64,000 nt of DNA, taken from Herpetosiphon gulosus (GTDB lineage: Bacteria > Chloroflexota > Chloroflexia > Chloroflexales > Herpetosiphonaceae). Below the pieces are notes generated by a model. That model worked only from the letters and a program-made list of their open reading frames with translations, ran no database searches and was not told the DNA's origin. Made by a program: the position numbers and the translations under genes. The stretch is taken from positions 186,001 through 250,000 of the forward strand of contig NZ_BAABRU010000006.1 in NCBI RefSeq assembly GCF_039545135.1, in the 5' to 3' direction. Below, piece after piece: positions 49,974 to 58,617 of the stretch (position 1 is its first letter; each line of letters begins with the position of its first letter).

Positions 49974-50172
49974 TTTGTCTGTGCTATCTGTGAACATGAA
50001 TTGCCATTGGAATGGAATTGTTGAAGTACAAAAATCAGGCATTCTAGGCGCTAACCTGATCACCACCCCTCCGCCCCGCCTCAAGGCGGGGAACGCAGGG
50101 TGTTTTCATCCCCCTGCACCCCCTAAAGGACAATTAACGAATGCCAAAAGCACAAAGCTAAACTTAACTATT

Positions 50173-50697
50173 TCAAGCTCTGGCAGCCGCAAGGTAGGCA
50201 TTTTTCAGGGCGATATAATTTTCGGCAGTGCGGCGAATCCGCTCAAGATGCGCATCATCTAAAGGGCGAATTTTGCCTGGAATGCCCAAAACCAGCGAAT
50301 TGGGCGGAACGATCATGCCCTCGGTAACCAAAGCCCGCGCCCCAATCAACGAGCCGCGTCCAATCTGAGCATGGTTCAAAATCACCGCGCCCATGCCAAT
50401 TAGCACATCATCGCCAACCGTACAACCATGGACAATCGCGCCATGACCGATGCTTACGCCTGTGCCGATCGTCAGCCAAGCATCAGGGTCGGCATGCAAA
50501 ATCGAGCCATCTTGAATGTTACAACCTGCGCCAATTCGAATCAGGCCTTTATCGCCGCGAATCACAGTCATCGGCCAAACGCTCACATCGGCGGCCAACT
50601 CGACTGCACCACAAACCAAAGCTTGAGGCGCAATATACACCCCTTCGGCGCATGAAACCCGATCGCTGATGCAAGGAAATTGATACTCCACCGACAC
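50173..50697 (-). CDS. Gamma-carbonic anhydrase-like hexapeptide-repeat protein
   Basis: 174 residues from a GTG start at 50697, 4 bp after the PhzF stop codon. Left-handed beta-helix hexapeptide repeats with the gamma-CA/PaaY signature: WPMTVIRGDKG.IRIGAGCNIQDGSILHAD (Arg, Gln and first zinc His), VSIGHGAIVHGCTVGDDVLIGMGAVI (remaining zinc His in GHGAIVHGC). C-terminal amphipathic helix (ERIRRTAENYIALKNAY). Members form trimers with interfacial metal; some hydrate CO2, others are uncharacterised. Coupled to the PhzF gene, reason unknown. Confidence 0.85.
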   Translation of the reverse strand: MSVEYQFPCISDRVSCAEGVYIAPQALVCGAVELAADVSVWPMTVIRGDKGLIRIGAGCNIQDGSILHADPDAWLTIGTGVSIGHGAIVHGCTVGDDVLIGMGAVILNHAQIGRGSLIGARALVTEGMIVPPNSLVLGIPGKIRPLDDAHLERIRRTAENYIALKNAYLAAARA

Positions 50698-50701
50698 ACC
50701 T

Positions 50702-51601
50702 CTAGGCTAAAACATGACCACGCAGAATCGTCAAAGCCTCGCCGCCAATCCGTGAGCTAATGATTTGGGCCTCTTGATCGAACTGCACCGCCACTTCTAA
50801 ACGACCAGGTCGGCCCATTGCATCGCCTTGTTCAGCGCGATATTGCACCAAATTACTGCCATCGGCTTGAGCGATCGCCCCAACCCCAACCAATAACGCA
50901 CCCAATGGGCCTTGGGCCGAGCCAGTCACAGGGTCTTCGTCGATACCAATCACGGGGCCGAAGAAGCGTAAATGCACGGCACTTTCAGCATCAAGCCCTT
51001 CGAGGCAGTAAAGCACCAAAGCTGTTAATTCATGGCTTTGGCAGAGAAAGCGCACATCGTTCATATTGGGCTTAATCGCCAAAAGATTGGCCAAATTATG
51101 ACAACCAATATAGCCGTAATTGCCACCCCGAGTTGGTGGAATATCGCTGCGAATATCGGCTTCATCTAAACCGAGTGCGGCGGTCAGCGCCACAATTTGC
51201 AGCTCAAGCGGCTCAAATTCGGGCACTGGAATATCCAACCAAACTTTACAAGCCGAGGTCTTGCTCTCTTGCAACTCGACCGCCAAAATCCCCGAGGCGG
51301 TTTCAATTTGATAGCGCCCAGGAATCACTAAATGGCCGCGTTCGGCCAAGGCATGGCAAGCAGCAACCGTAGCATGGCCACATAAAGGCACTTCGACCGT
51401 CGGAGTAAACCAACGTAATTGCAAATCGGCTTGGCTGCTCGGTAATACGAAGGCCGTCTCAGAAACATTCATCTCGCGGGCTAAACGCTGCATCACCACC
51501 GGATCAAGCCCAGCAGTATCGAGCAACACCGCCGCTGAATTACCAGTAAACGGAACATGAGCGAACGCATCAACTTGGACAATTTCTCGCCAGCGTGGCA
51601 T
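50702..51601 (-). CDS. PhzF-family isomerase/epimerase-like protein
   Basis: 299 residues, starting MPRWREIVQVDAFAHVPFTGN; GAGGATC upstream. Family hallmarks: FTGNSAAVLLD, NVSETAFVLP (catalytic-Glu-bearing SETAF), RWFTPTVEVPLCGHATVA, GYIGCHNL and GIDEDPVTGSAQGPLG. PhzF-type proteins are two-domain diaminopimelate-epimerase-fold enzymes; the phenazine enzyme isomerises a dihydroanthranilate, but most family members have unknown substrates. No phenazine genes are near. Confidence 0.9.
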   Translation of the reverse strand: MPRWREIVQVDAFAHVPFTGNSAAVLLDTAGLDPVVMQRLAREMNVSETAFVLPSSQADLQLRWFTPTVEVPLCGHATVAACHALAERGHLVIPGRYQIETASGILAVELQESKTSACKVWLDIPVPEFEPLELQIVALTAALGLDEADIRSDIPPTRGGNYGYIGCHNLANLLAIKPNMNDVRFLCQSHELTALVLYCLEGLDAESAVHLRFFGPVIGIDEDPVTGSAQGPLGALLVGVGAIAQADGSNLVQYRAEQGDAMGRPGRLEVAVQFDQEAQIISSRIGGEALTILRGHVLA

Positions 51602-52129
51602 GGAACGATCCTCAAACTAGGGTTAATCTAGCTTCATTCTAGCACGATGGCTGCTCGTTGTGGTTGCCATTGCTTCGTTCAAGCACCTATTTTGCTCATT
51701 TTGGATACAAACCGCCCCGCATCCTGTATGCTGGATCTTTCAAGAATAGGTTTTTAACAAAAATCATCAACGATCACCACCCTTCCGTCCCGCCTCAAGG
51801 GGCTTTAATCTCTTGCGTGGGTAGGTTTTTAAAACCCGCCAGCATGCCCTCACCCCCGACCCCTCTCCCACGGCGGCGGGCGAGGGGAGATCCAATAGTC
51901 ATGATCCAGTGTTTCCCCCCGCCTGCTGGGCGGGAGAGGGGGCTAGGGGGTGAGGGCACAAACAAGACCCAGCACATATGATGAGCGATCATTAATCCCC
52001 CTGCATCCCCTCAAGCGCAATCAGGGGCATCACGCATCCAGCAATGAATTAATGAATTGGTCGTTCGAGGTGGTATGCTATAAAAACCTACTCTAGTCCC
52101 AAATCAACGGTAGAAGGGCAGGTCATAAC
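51602..52129. repeat. Repeat-filled intergenic region with R1 copy j
   Basis: R1 copy j occupies 51847-51956. It is preceded by an internally deleted R2 (from about 51,746, AATAGGTTTTTAAC ... GATCACCACCCTTCCGTCCCGCC ... GTAGGTTTTTAAAACC) and followed by a fragment with ATCCCCTCAAGCGCAATCAGGGG. No gene seen. Confidence 0.75.
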
Positions 52130-52492
52130 TCATAAGGCTTGTTTACGCAGCCGAATCGCGCCATCAACCAACCCAACTACAGCCCAAATCAAGCAACCAC
52201 CAAGTAATTGCAGGCTCGAAAAACCCAAGCCAAAGCCAATGACCAACAAACTCAGCACAATCGCCACATGCAGATAGATGCCACGGGCTTGATACTCGGC
52301 GGGATTGCTGGTCAAACGTTTGGTCAGCCAAAGCATACCAATCGCCACCACCAAGCCTAAAACTGCATACAGTTGGTTGCTTTGCAGGCTAGGATAGAAC
52401 AACATGAGGATTAAACCAAAACTTAGCGCATTCAGTACCCGCGCAATCAGCAAACTCCAGCGCTTGTTAGTGGGATGATTAACCGTTCTCAT
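52130..52492 (-). CDS. Four-helix membrane protein, unknown function
   Basis: 120 residues from ATG 52492 with GGAGAT upstream. Four predicted transmembrane segments (LIARVLNALSFGLILMLFYP; LYAVLGLVVAIGMLWL; GIYLHVAIVLSLLVIGFGLGF; LLGGCLIWAVVGLVDGAI) separated by short loops, with a basic C-terminus. No named family. Monocistronic. Confidence 0.65.
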   Translation of the reverse strand: MRTVNHPTNKRWSLLIARVLNALSFGLILMLFYPSLQSNQLYAVLGLVVAIGMLWLTKRLTSNPAEYQARGIYLHVAIVLSLLVIGFGLGFSSLQLLGGCLIWAVVGLVDGAIRLRKQAL

Positions 52493-52766
52493 CGTAAATC
52501 TCCAATCAGATATTAAACTTGATTTAGTATACAAGCTTAATCTACGCGCAACCAAGCTTGTTGGATACAGCCACGTAGACGATGATGAATGGTATACTAT
52601 GCACTTAAATCATCCTCGGACTTGACCAACGTTTCGCCATAACCAACCGCATAGTCCATTGGATACGCCCGAGTTGGTCGGCCCAAACCTACGCAATCTA
52701 GGCGCATGGTGGTAGCCCGGCCAAAGCACGAAACCCGAGATCTGTGGGGGGTGCACGGCCAATTAA

Positions 52767-52818
52767 TTGACATTTAACACCAACCTGTTATCATGATATC
52801 GTTTCCGGTATCGTTTCC
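52767..52818 (+). promoter_or_regulatory. lacI-type promoter with two tandem half-sites
   Basis: -35 TTGACA (52767-52772), 16-bp spacer, -10 TATCAT (52789-52794), then TATCGTTTCCGG (52797-52808) and GGTATCGTTTCC (52807-52818) as direct repeats. The half-site equals that in the palindrome at 32022-32049, which suggests autoregulation. Confidence 0.7.
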
Positions 52819-52850
52819 AGAGCTTTTCATGTACATATTGAGGTAGCGCT

Positions 52851-53870
52851 GTGCGTTCAAAACAATCGACAGTCACCATCCACGATGTAGCCAAGGCAGC
52901 GGGCGTTTCGGTAAGCACAGCCTCGCGAGTGCTTAATAATAAAGATGATGTATCGCCTGAAACCTATAAAAAAGTGCGCCAAGTTATCGACGACTTGAAT
53001 TACACTGCCAGCCTCGCCGCCAAAAGTATGCGCAGCCGAACCACCAACGTGATTGGTTTGTTGGTTCCAGAGTTGATCGAAGTTTATTATCATGAAGTGA
53101 TCAAAGGCGTGGGCGCAGCAATTGAAAATTCGGGCTACGATTTATTGATTTATACCAGTGGCAGCCCGACCCGCAACAAACGGGCCTCGTGGGAGCGCGA
53201 GCATGTGGCCTTATTGAGCAGCGGCCTAACCGATGGCTGTATTATCGTCTCGCCCTCAGCCCCCACCTTCCAAGAAAATGCCAAAATCGTGGTGATCGAC
53301 CCCCATGGAGCGGGAGCCGAAGTGCCCTCCGTCGTGGCAACCAATCATGAAGGGGCAATTCAAGCCGTCGATTATTTAGTAAGTCTTGGGCATCGCCGAA
53401 TTGGCTTTGTGCAAGGCCATCCCTCGGCATGGAGCGCCTTACAACGCTTCGAAGGCTACAAAGATGGCTTAGCAAAAGCCGGAATTGAATTCGAAGCAGC
53501 TCTAGTATGTGAGGGTGATTTTACCTCAGCTTGTGGCAAAAACGCCACCTATCGCCTGATGAATCAGCCCAATCCACCAACCGCCATTTTTGCCGCTAAC
53601 GATCGCACAGCCATCGGAGTACTCGAAGCAGCCAAAGAACTAAGCTTGAATGTACCCCAAGATCTCTCGGTAATTGGCTTCGATAACATTCCCGAAACCA
53701 TGCAAACTACACCCCGCCTGACCACGATCGATCAATCGATTCGTGAAATGGGGTCGTTGGGGGTTCAACTATTAATTGATATGTTGCAAAATCGTGAATC
53801 AAGCCAGTTATTGCATACCGTGCCAACCCGCTTAGTCATTCGCGATTCATGTTGGATGCTCAAACAATAA
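52851..53870 (+). CDS. LacI-family transcriptional regulator
   Basis: 339 residues from GTG 52851 with GAGGT 6 nt upstream. HTH at ~8-30: TIHDVAKAAGVSVSTASRVLNNKDDVSPETYKKV, the classical LacI signature, followed by a hinge helix SLAAKSMRSR (hinge with LAAKSMR as in LAARxL). The ligand-binding periplasmic-binding-like domain covers ~60-335 (IGLLVPELIEVYYHEVIKGVG...; GHRRIGFVQGHP; AIFAANDRTAIGVLEAAKEL; DLSVIGFDNIPE; RLTTIDQSI). Effector presumably a sugar. Shared half-sites in front of this gene and the GH5 gene at 32128 suggest it controls polysaccharide use. Confidence 0.92.
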   Translation: MRSKQSTVTIHDVAKAAGVSVSTASRVLNNKDDVSPETYKKVRQVIDDLNYTASLAAKSMRSRTTNVIGLLVPELIEVYYHEVIKGVGAAIENSGYDLLIYTSGSPTRNKRASWEREHVALLSSGLTDGCIIVSPSAPTFQENAKIVVIDPHGAGAEVPSVVATNHEGAIQAVDYLVSLGHRRIGFVQGHPSAWSALQRFEGYKDGLAKAGIEFEAALVCEGDFTSACGKNATYRLMNQPNPPTAIFAANDRTAIGVLEAAKELSLNVPQDLSVIGFDNIPETMQTTPRLTTIDQSIREMGSLGVQLLIDMLQNRESSQLLHTVPTRLVIRDSCWMLKQ

Positions 53871-53928
53871 ACCAGCTTCTAAAATTTCGCGAGATCTAGA
53901 TCGCTTAGGTATATCATTGCTCTATGAG

Positions 53929-53957
53929 TGACCCTGATGGTGCAGGCATCAGGGTCA
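53929..53957. terminator. Bidirectional terminator between LacI and SulP genes
   Basis: TGACCCTGATG (53929-53939) pairs with CATCAGGGTCA (53947-53957), 11 bp stem and 7-nt loop, between convergent stop codons. Confidence 0.7.
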
Positions 53958-53977
53958 GGTAAACGGATTAATCGCGG

Positions 53978-55459
53978 TTAGTGGGCAAACTCCTGATCTG
54001 GTGCATCCTCTTTATGGTAGAGACCAAGGCCATCGACGATCGTAGCACTGGCATGGTTCAGGCCGATAACCTCCATGAGTTTGCCTTGGCGACGACCCTT
54101 GAGCACCACTTTATCAATCGCCCCAACCGCCGCACTATCCCAGAGATGGGCATGGGTCAGATCGATAATCATTTGCTGCACATGCTCATGCCACGGAATG
54201 GTTTTCAGGAAGGTCTCGGTTGAGACAAAGAAGAGTTGGCCATGCACATGAATCGTCATGACCTGTCCTGTCGAATCCAGCGCGGTGGTAACGCTGAAGA
54301 TCTTGGCAACGCGTCGCGCAAAGAAGATCGCACTGAGCAAAATGCCAATCCCAACCCCAATCGACAGATCATGGGTGTGTACCACCGCAACCACGGTGGC
54401 AATCATCACGATCGTTTCACTGCGGGGCAGTACCCGTACCTGTTTCAATGCTGCCCAGTCGAAGGTTCCAATCCCCACCATAAACATCACCGCCACCAAG
54501 ACCCCCATCGGAATCTCGCGTAACCAATCGGCGGCAACCAGCATCAAGAGCAAGAGCCAAGTTCCTGCCGCGAAAGTCGAGAGCCGCCCACGTCCGCCTG
54601 ATTTCACATTAATAATCGATTGACCGATCATGGCACAGCCCGCCATCCCGCCAAAACACCCTGCAACAATATTGGACAAGCCTTGACCAACCGCTTCTTG
54701 TTGTTTGTTGCTCGGAGTATCGGTCACATCATCAAGTAAGGTCGCAGTGAGGAACGATTCCAATAAGCCAACGATCGCCATGGGAAAGGCATAGGGTAGG
54801 ACAATCCAGAGGGTTTCCAACGTTACGGGAACCGCTGGAAGGGCAAAGATCGGCAAACTCGTGGGCAATTGCCCCAGATCACCAACCGTGCGCACCTGCA
54901 ATTTAAAAACCAACGTGATAATCGTCATAATCACAATGGCCACCAACGGCGATGGCACGGCTTTGGTAAGGCGCGGCAAGCCATAGATAATCGCCAAACT
55001 GCCAACCACCATTGCATACATCACCCACGATGCGCCCGCAAACTCCGGCATTTGGGCCAGCACAATCAGAATCGCCAAGGCATTGACAAAGCCGATCATC
55101 ACTGCCCGCGGGACAAACCGCAGCAACCGATCAACCCGCAGGATACCCAAACCAATCTGCACAAACCCAGTCAGAATCGTCGCAGCAAACAGATATTGTA
55201 GCCCATGCTCCTTGACCAAGGTTATCATCAGCAAAGCCATCGCTGCTGTCGCCGCCGAAATCATCCCAGGTCGCCCACCGACGAGCGCCGTCACAAATAA
55301 GATTGCTACTGAAGCATACAAGCCCACTTGGGGATCAACTCCCGCAATTAACGAAAAGGCAATCGCCTCAGGAATCAGGGCTAACGCCACGACCAGCCCC
55401 GATAAAAGATCCGCACGGATATTAAAAAACCATTGCTTCCGCCAAGATGTACCAATCAC
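53978..55459 (-). CDS. SulP-family anion transporter with STAS domain
   Basis: 493 residues from GTG 55459, with AAGGAG upstream. N-terminal transmembrane region (~10-12 helices): [34 protein letters not shown] is the SulP signature. Later [48 protein letters not shown]. Its C-terminal STAS domain (~385-480: [45 protein letters not shown]) is typical. SulP members carry sulfate, bicarbonate or other anions; the exact substrate is not readable. A structured leader lies upstream. Confidence 0.92.
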   Translation of the reverse strand: MIGTSWRKQWFFNIRADLLSGLVVALALIPEAIAFSLIAGVDPQVGLYASVAILFVTALVGGRPGMISAATAAMALLMITLVKEHGLQYLFAATILTGFVQIGLGILRVDRLLRFVPRAVMIGFVNALAILIVLAQMPEFAGASWVMYAMVVGSLAIIYGLPRLTKAVPSPLVAIVIMTIITLVFKLQVRTVGDLGQLPTSLPIFALPAVPVTLETLWIVLPYAFPMAIVGLLESFLTATLLDDVTDTPSNKQQEAVGQGLSNIVAGCFGGMAGCAMIGQSIINVKSGGRGRLSTFAAGTWLLLLMLVAADWLREIPMGVLVAVMFMVGIGTFDWAALKQVRVLPRSETIVMIATVVAVVHTHDLSIGVGIGILLSAIFFARRVAKIFSVTTALDSTGQVMTIHVHGQLFFVSTETFLKTIPWHEHVQQMIIDLTHAHLWDSAAVGAIDKVVLKGRRQGKLMEVIGLNHASATIVDGLGLYHKEDAPDQEFAH

Positions 55460-55780
55460 AAAAACTCCTTAGCCCAATTAATGAAACGCAGACACCCGCC
55501 TATAGCTCATGCAGAAGCAACATACGGGAAAACAAACCATACGGAGCAATCATGCGAGGCCCGAAGCACAGGGTTCCACCATCCATGGATATCAACGCCT
55601 ATCCGACGTTGGATAGCGGGTGCTTCCGGCATCAAGAGGAGCAATCAAGATTAACATGAATCTCGATTGCAATCTGAATACCATCGTGGAAGAACTTACA
55701 CAAGCATAGGAAGTTTTAGAGATTTTGTCAAGATTTTGAGAGATTTTGCGAAAAGACAGAACTCCGAGTATACTCAGGCT
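55460..55780. other. Divergent intergenic region SulP / resolvase-like gene
   Basis: 321 bp with the leader structure above; no ORF of note. Upstream of the resolvase-like gene, AGATTTTG repeats (AGAGATTTTGTCAAGATTTTGAGAGATTTTGCG, about 55,718-55,750) form three short direct repeats. Confidence 0.5.
55561..55628 (-). promoter_or_regulatory. Foldable leader upstream of the SulP gene
   Basis: On the minus strand, outer arms GAAGCAC (55620-55626) and GTGCTTC (55563-55569) enclose an inner hairpin CTATCC (55611-55616 as GGATAG) / GGATAG (55599-55604) and a palindrome ATCCATGGAT (55581-55590). The layout is a branched, ~65-nt structure ending about 100 nt upstream of the SulP start, as for riboswitches or other leader RNAs. 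I recognise no known family. Could also be a protein binding region shared with the divergent gene. Confidence 0.45.
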
Positions 55781-56362
55781 ATGAAAGTATCAATTCGCGA
55801 AGCTGCCGATTTACTTGGGATGTCGCAAGAAACCTTGCGGCGCTGGGAAGCAGCGGGCAAAATTAATGCCGATCGGACGAGTGGCGGCCATCGGCGCTAT
55901 GACATGGGCGAATTACGTCAAGTTCTGAGTCAGTTGTCGCAACCAACCCATCGGGTCACAGTGGCGTACATCCGTGTAGCCAGTGTTGATGATCAGCCGC
56001 TTCTCGCCCAACAACGCCACATGCTCGACGGATTTTGTCGAGCACATGGCTGGGACTATGAAGCGATATACGATTTTGGCTCAGGCCTAAGTGGCGAAAA
56101 ACCAGGCTTACAACAGCTCATTCAGCGCATTTGTGCCCGCGAGGTCGAGCGGCTCGTGATTGCCCATCGGCAGCGTTTGCTCCGCTTTGGTGCTGAGGTG
56201 ATTCTAAGCATATGTGCCAGTTTTCAAACCGAGGTCGTTATTGTCAGTCCTATGCTTGACCTCACCGATGAAGCGGAACTGGCAACTGATGCGGCTGAAG
56301 TCGCTGCGTTGCTTGCTGCCCAGCGTGCGAGTCTTCAAAGCCAACATGCACCCGATCAATAA
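55781..56362 (+). CDS. IS607-type serine-recombinase-like protein, probably domesticated
   Basis: 193 residues from ATG 55781. N-terminal MerR-like HTH (~1-60: VSIREAADLLGMSQETLRRWEAAGKINADRTSGGHRRYDMGELRQVL) and a resolvase fold (~66-190). In IS607 TnpA the core reads Y-x-R-V-S-S-x-x-Q; here it is YIRVASVDDQ, with an extra Ala before the Ser. The second catalytic segment normally has D-R-L-x-R-F-G; here it reads HRQRLLRFG, with Gln in place of Asp. No TnpB gene follows. The protein may therefore be a DNA-binding remnant or regulator. Its neighbours are a SulP transporter and arsenic genes. Confidence 0.75.
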   Translation: MKVSIREAADLLGMSQETLRRWEAAGKINADRTSGGHRRYDMGELRQVLSQLSQPTHRVTVAYIRVASVDDQPLLAQQRHMLDGFCRAHGWDYEAIYDFGSGLSGEKPGLQQLIQRICAREVERLVIAHRQRLLRFGAEVILSICASFQTEVVIVSPMLDLTDEAELATDAAEVAALLAAQRASLQSQHAPDQ

Positions 56363-56367
56363 TGCGC

Positions 56368-57453
56368 TTAAATCGCTGTCCTTGAATTACGAAAAAAGCG
56401 TTGTTGGAAGCGCAACGCCACCCCAACCAAAGCAATCATCACGGGAACTTCAATCAAGGGGCCAATCACAGCGGCAAAGGCTGCGCCCGAATTAATCCCA
56501 AACACCGCTACCGCCACCGCAATCGCTAATTCAAAATTGTTGCTTGATGCGGTAAATGCGAGGGTGGTAGTTTGAGCATAGGTTGCACCCAAACGCTGCC
56601 CCATCCAGAAACTCAGCAAGAACATCAACACAAAATAGAACAACAAGGGAATTGCAATCCGTATCACATCCAACGGAATTTGCACAATCAAGTTGCCTTT
56701 GAGGCTAAACATCACCACAATCGTCCAAAGCAAGGCAATTGGCGTAATCAGGCTGAGGCGTGGCAAGATATGGGTCTCATACCATTCATGGCTTTTGTGG
56801 CGTAGGATCAGGTAACGCGTTGCTATTCCAGCCAGCATGGGTAAACCCAAATAGGTCAAAACACTCTGGGCAATCTCGCCCATCCCAATCGATACAATAC
56901 TGCCTTGCAAGCCAACGATCGGCGGGAGCAGCGTCATAAACACCCATGCATACACACTATAGAACAACACTTGGAAAATGCTATTGAATGCGACTAATCC
57001 AGCAGCATACTCGGTATCACCCCGTGCCAAATCATTCCAGACGATCACCATCGCGATACAACGGGCCAAGCCAATCAGAATCAGGCCAAGCATATATTGC
57101 GGGTAATCACGCAGAAAAAGAATCGCCAATAGAAACATCAGGATTGGCCCAATCACCCAATTTTGCAGCAGCGAGAGGCCCAGCACGCGCCGATTGCGGA
57201 ACACCTGCCCCAATTGTTCATACTTAACTTTGGCAAACGGCGGATACATCATCAATATGAGTCCAAGGGCAATTGGCAGATTGGTTGTACCAATTTGGGC
57301 ACGATTGATCAGCTGCTCGACATCGGGGACAAGCGCACCAATCAAGACACCAAGTGCCATCGCAAGGAAAATCCAGAGCGTCAGGTAGCGATCAATCAAC
57401 GCGAGACGGCCATGGGGCCGAAGTGGAATCAGCCCACCATTTGAAGCATTCAT
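56368..57453 (-). CDS. acr3: ACR3-family arsenite efflux transporter
   Basis: 361 residues with ten predicted transmembrane helices: [22 protein letters not shown] at the N-terminus, then [20 protein letters not shown], the conserved [19 protein letters not shown] (essential Cys and charged residues of the ACR3 family), and [20 protein letters not shown] near the C-terminus. Exports arsenite (sometimes antimonite) using the proton-motive force. Forms an operon with the arsR gene immediately upstream on the same strand (39-bp gap). Confidence 0.93.
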   Translation of the reverse strand: MNASNGGLIPLRPHGRLALIDRYLTLWIFLAMALGVLIGALVPDVEQLINRAQIGTTNLPIALGLILMMYPPFAKVKYEQLGQVFRNRRVLGLSLLQNWVIGPILMFLLAILFLRDYPQYMLGLILIGLARCIAMVIVWNDLARGDTEYAAGLVAFNSIFQVLFYSVYAWVFMTLLPPIVGLQGSIVSIGMGEIAQSVLTYLGLPMLAGIATRYLILRHKSHEWYETHILPRLSLITPIALLWTIVVMFSLKGNLIVQIPLDVIRIAIPLLFYFVLMFLLSFWMGQRLGATYAQTTTLAFTASSNNFELAIAVAVAVFGINSGAAFAAVIGPLIEVPVMIALVGVALRFQQRFFRNSRTAI

Positions 57454-57492
57454 GAAAATTATTTCCTTACCCCAAGCAACGTTGGTGGCTCG

Positions 57493-57864
57493 TTATCCCT
57501 CAGGAGGGTCATCGATTGGCTGTGCTTGCACCAACGTTATGGGTAAAAGTGGTGCTGCACAGCGTCCACAGCGTTCTGGGACACCTTGACAACATTCACT
57601 GGTCAGATACCAAATCACGGAATCCATCAAGCTAAGATTGGCCCGATAGCGTAAAAAACGCCCTTCTTGCGCGACGATCAAGAGATCAACCGCCACCAGG
57701 GCTTTCAAATGAAACGATAAGTTGGATGGAGGAATCTCCAGTTGGCTGGCGATTTGGCCTGCAACTTTTCCCGCTGGTTCGGCGGTTACCAGTAAGCGAT
57801 AAATTTCTAGTCGAATCGGTGAGGCCATAGCCTCAAAAATCCGCGCAATTTGGTTTGTATTCAT
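57493..57864 (-). CDS. arsR: ArsR-family metalloregulatory repressor
   Basis: 123 residues from ATG 57864. Winged helix (~5-90): IFEAMASPIRLEIYRLL, AGQIASQLEIPPSNLSFHLKALVAVDLL (recognition helix), EGRFLRYRANLS. The As(III)-binding cysteines appear in a C-terminal CCxxxPExCGRC cluster (SECCQGVPERCGRC), unlike the classical CVC helix-5 site, indicating the type II-like site seen in other ArsR lineages. It should repress the acr3 operon until arsenite binds. Confidence 0.9.
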   Translation of the reverse strand: MNTNQIARIFEAMASPIRLEIYRLLVTAEPAGKVAGQIASQLEIPPSNLSFHLKALVAVDLLIVAQEGRFLRYRANLSLMDSVIWYLTSECCQGVPERCGRCAAPLLPITLVQAQPIDDPPEG

Positions 57865-57894
57865 ATTTCAATAGTACAACAACTCTTGAAATAT
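57863..57894 (-). promoter_or_regulatory. arsR operator and promoter
   Basis: ATATTTCAA (57863-57871) and TTGAAATAT (57886-57894) are perfect 9-bp inverted arms 14 bp apart. On the minus strand the interval contains a -10-like TACTAT (about 57,871-57,876) with a -35-like TTGTGA 17 bp upstream. The transcript would begin at or next to the ATG at 57864. Confidence 0.65.
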
Positions 57895-58073
57895 CACAAT
57901 AACCAATCAATTGTTTCGTGATTAGAGTACGGCAACGATCGATTATGGTCCTGATCTGGTTGGGTTAATCAACGGTCATTTAATCAATTGGCATAATCAC
58001 CCTCAGATATGATACGCTGCTACAATCTCGTTTAAGCATTGCATACGCCGATGATTAGCGCTTGGAGTGTCGC

Positions 58074-58361
58074 ATGGCAGAACCTTCAGTCCAGTTAAGT
58101 GCCGCTGATTTAGAGTTGAGTGCCGCTGATTTAATTGATGAACTTTTTCATGTGATCCGTGATGTTGCCACCGCATCACAGGGAATTCATTATGCCCTCT
58201 ATAGTTCTTTGCGCAACAATCCATTATCGGCTGATCAAGAGATGTTATTCAGCTTACTCAACTCGTATGATCGGAAATTAGCAGCCTACGCCGCCTTTGT
58301 TGATCAATGGCGCAGAGCGCAAATTTCTACTAAGTCTGAGCTTGATCAAGCACCTGAATAG
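58074..58361 (+). CDS. Small acidic helical protein, unknown function
   Basis: 95 residues from ATG 58074, with GGAG upstream; a TTG start 12 bp earlier is possible. N-terminal duplication VQLSAADLELSAADL, then a helical region LIDELFHVIRDVATASQGIHYALYSSLRNNPLSADQEMLFSLLNSYDRKLAAYAAFVDQWRRA. No known family. Followed by a strong terminator. Confidence 0.65.
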   Translation: MAEPSVQLSAADLELSAADLIDELFHVIRDVATASQGIHYALYSSLRNNPLSADQEMLFSLLNSYDRKLAAYAAFVDQWRRAQISTKSELDQAPE

Positions 58362-58442
58362 CGGAGAGATCGTAGTTTTTTCGCAAAATTATGCTTAGCG
58401 CTAGGCTAATCGCGCTTAATTTCCAGCAAATTAATGACTTAA

Positions 58443-58475
58443 ATCAAATGGGCGACCGTACTGGTCGCCCATTTA
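58443..58475 (+). terminator. Rho-independent-type hairpin
   Basis: ATGGGCGACC pairs with GGTCGCCCAT around a 5-nt loop (GTACT), about 58,447-58,471, ~85 bp past the 58361 stop, with short T-runs after. Confidence 0.7.
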
Positions 58476-58617
58476 CTTATCCAACTTGAGTATAACACGG
58501 CTGTCTAGGCGATAAAACGGCCCAACGGCGATTTTTTTTGCCCCGCCAATTCGCTACAATCCTCAGCATTCACCGCATAGATCAATTTCAATCAGGGCAG
58601 ATTAAAGGGGGCAACTG

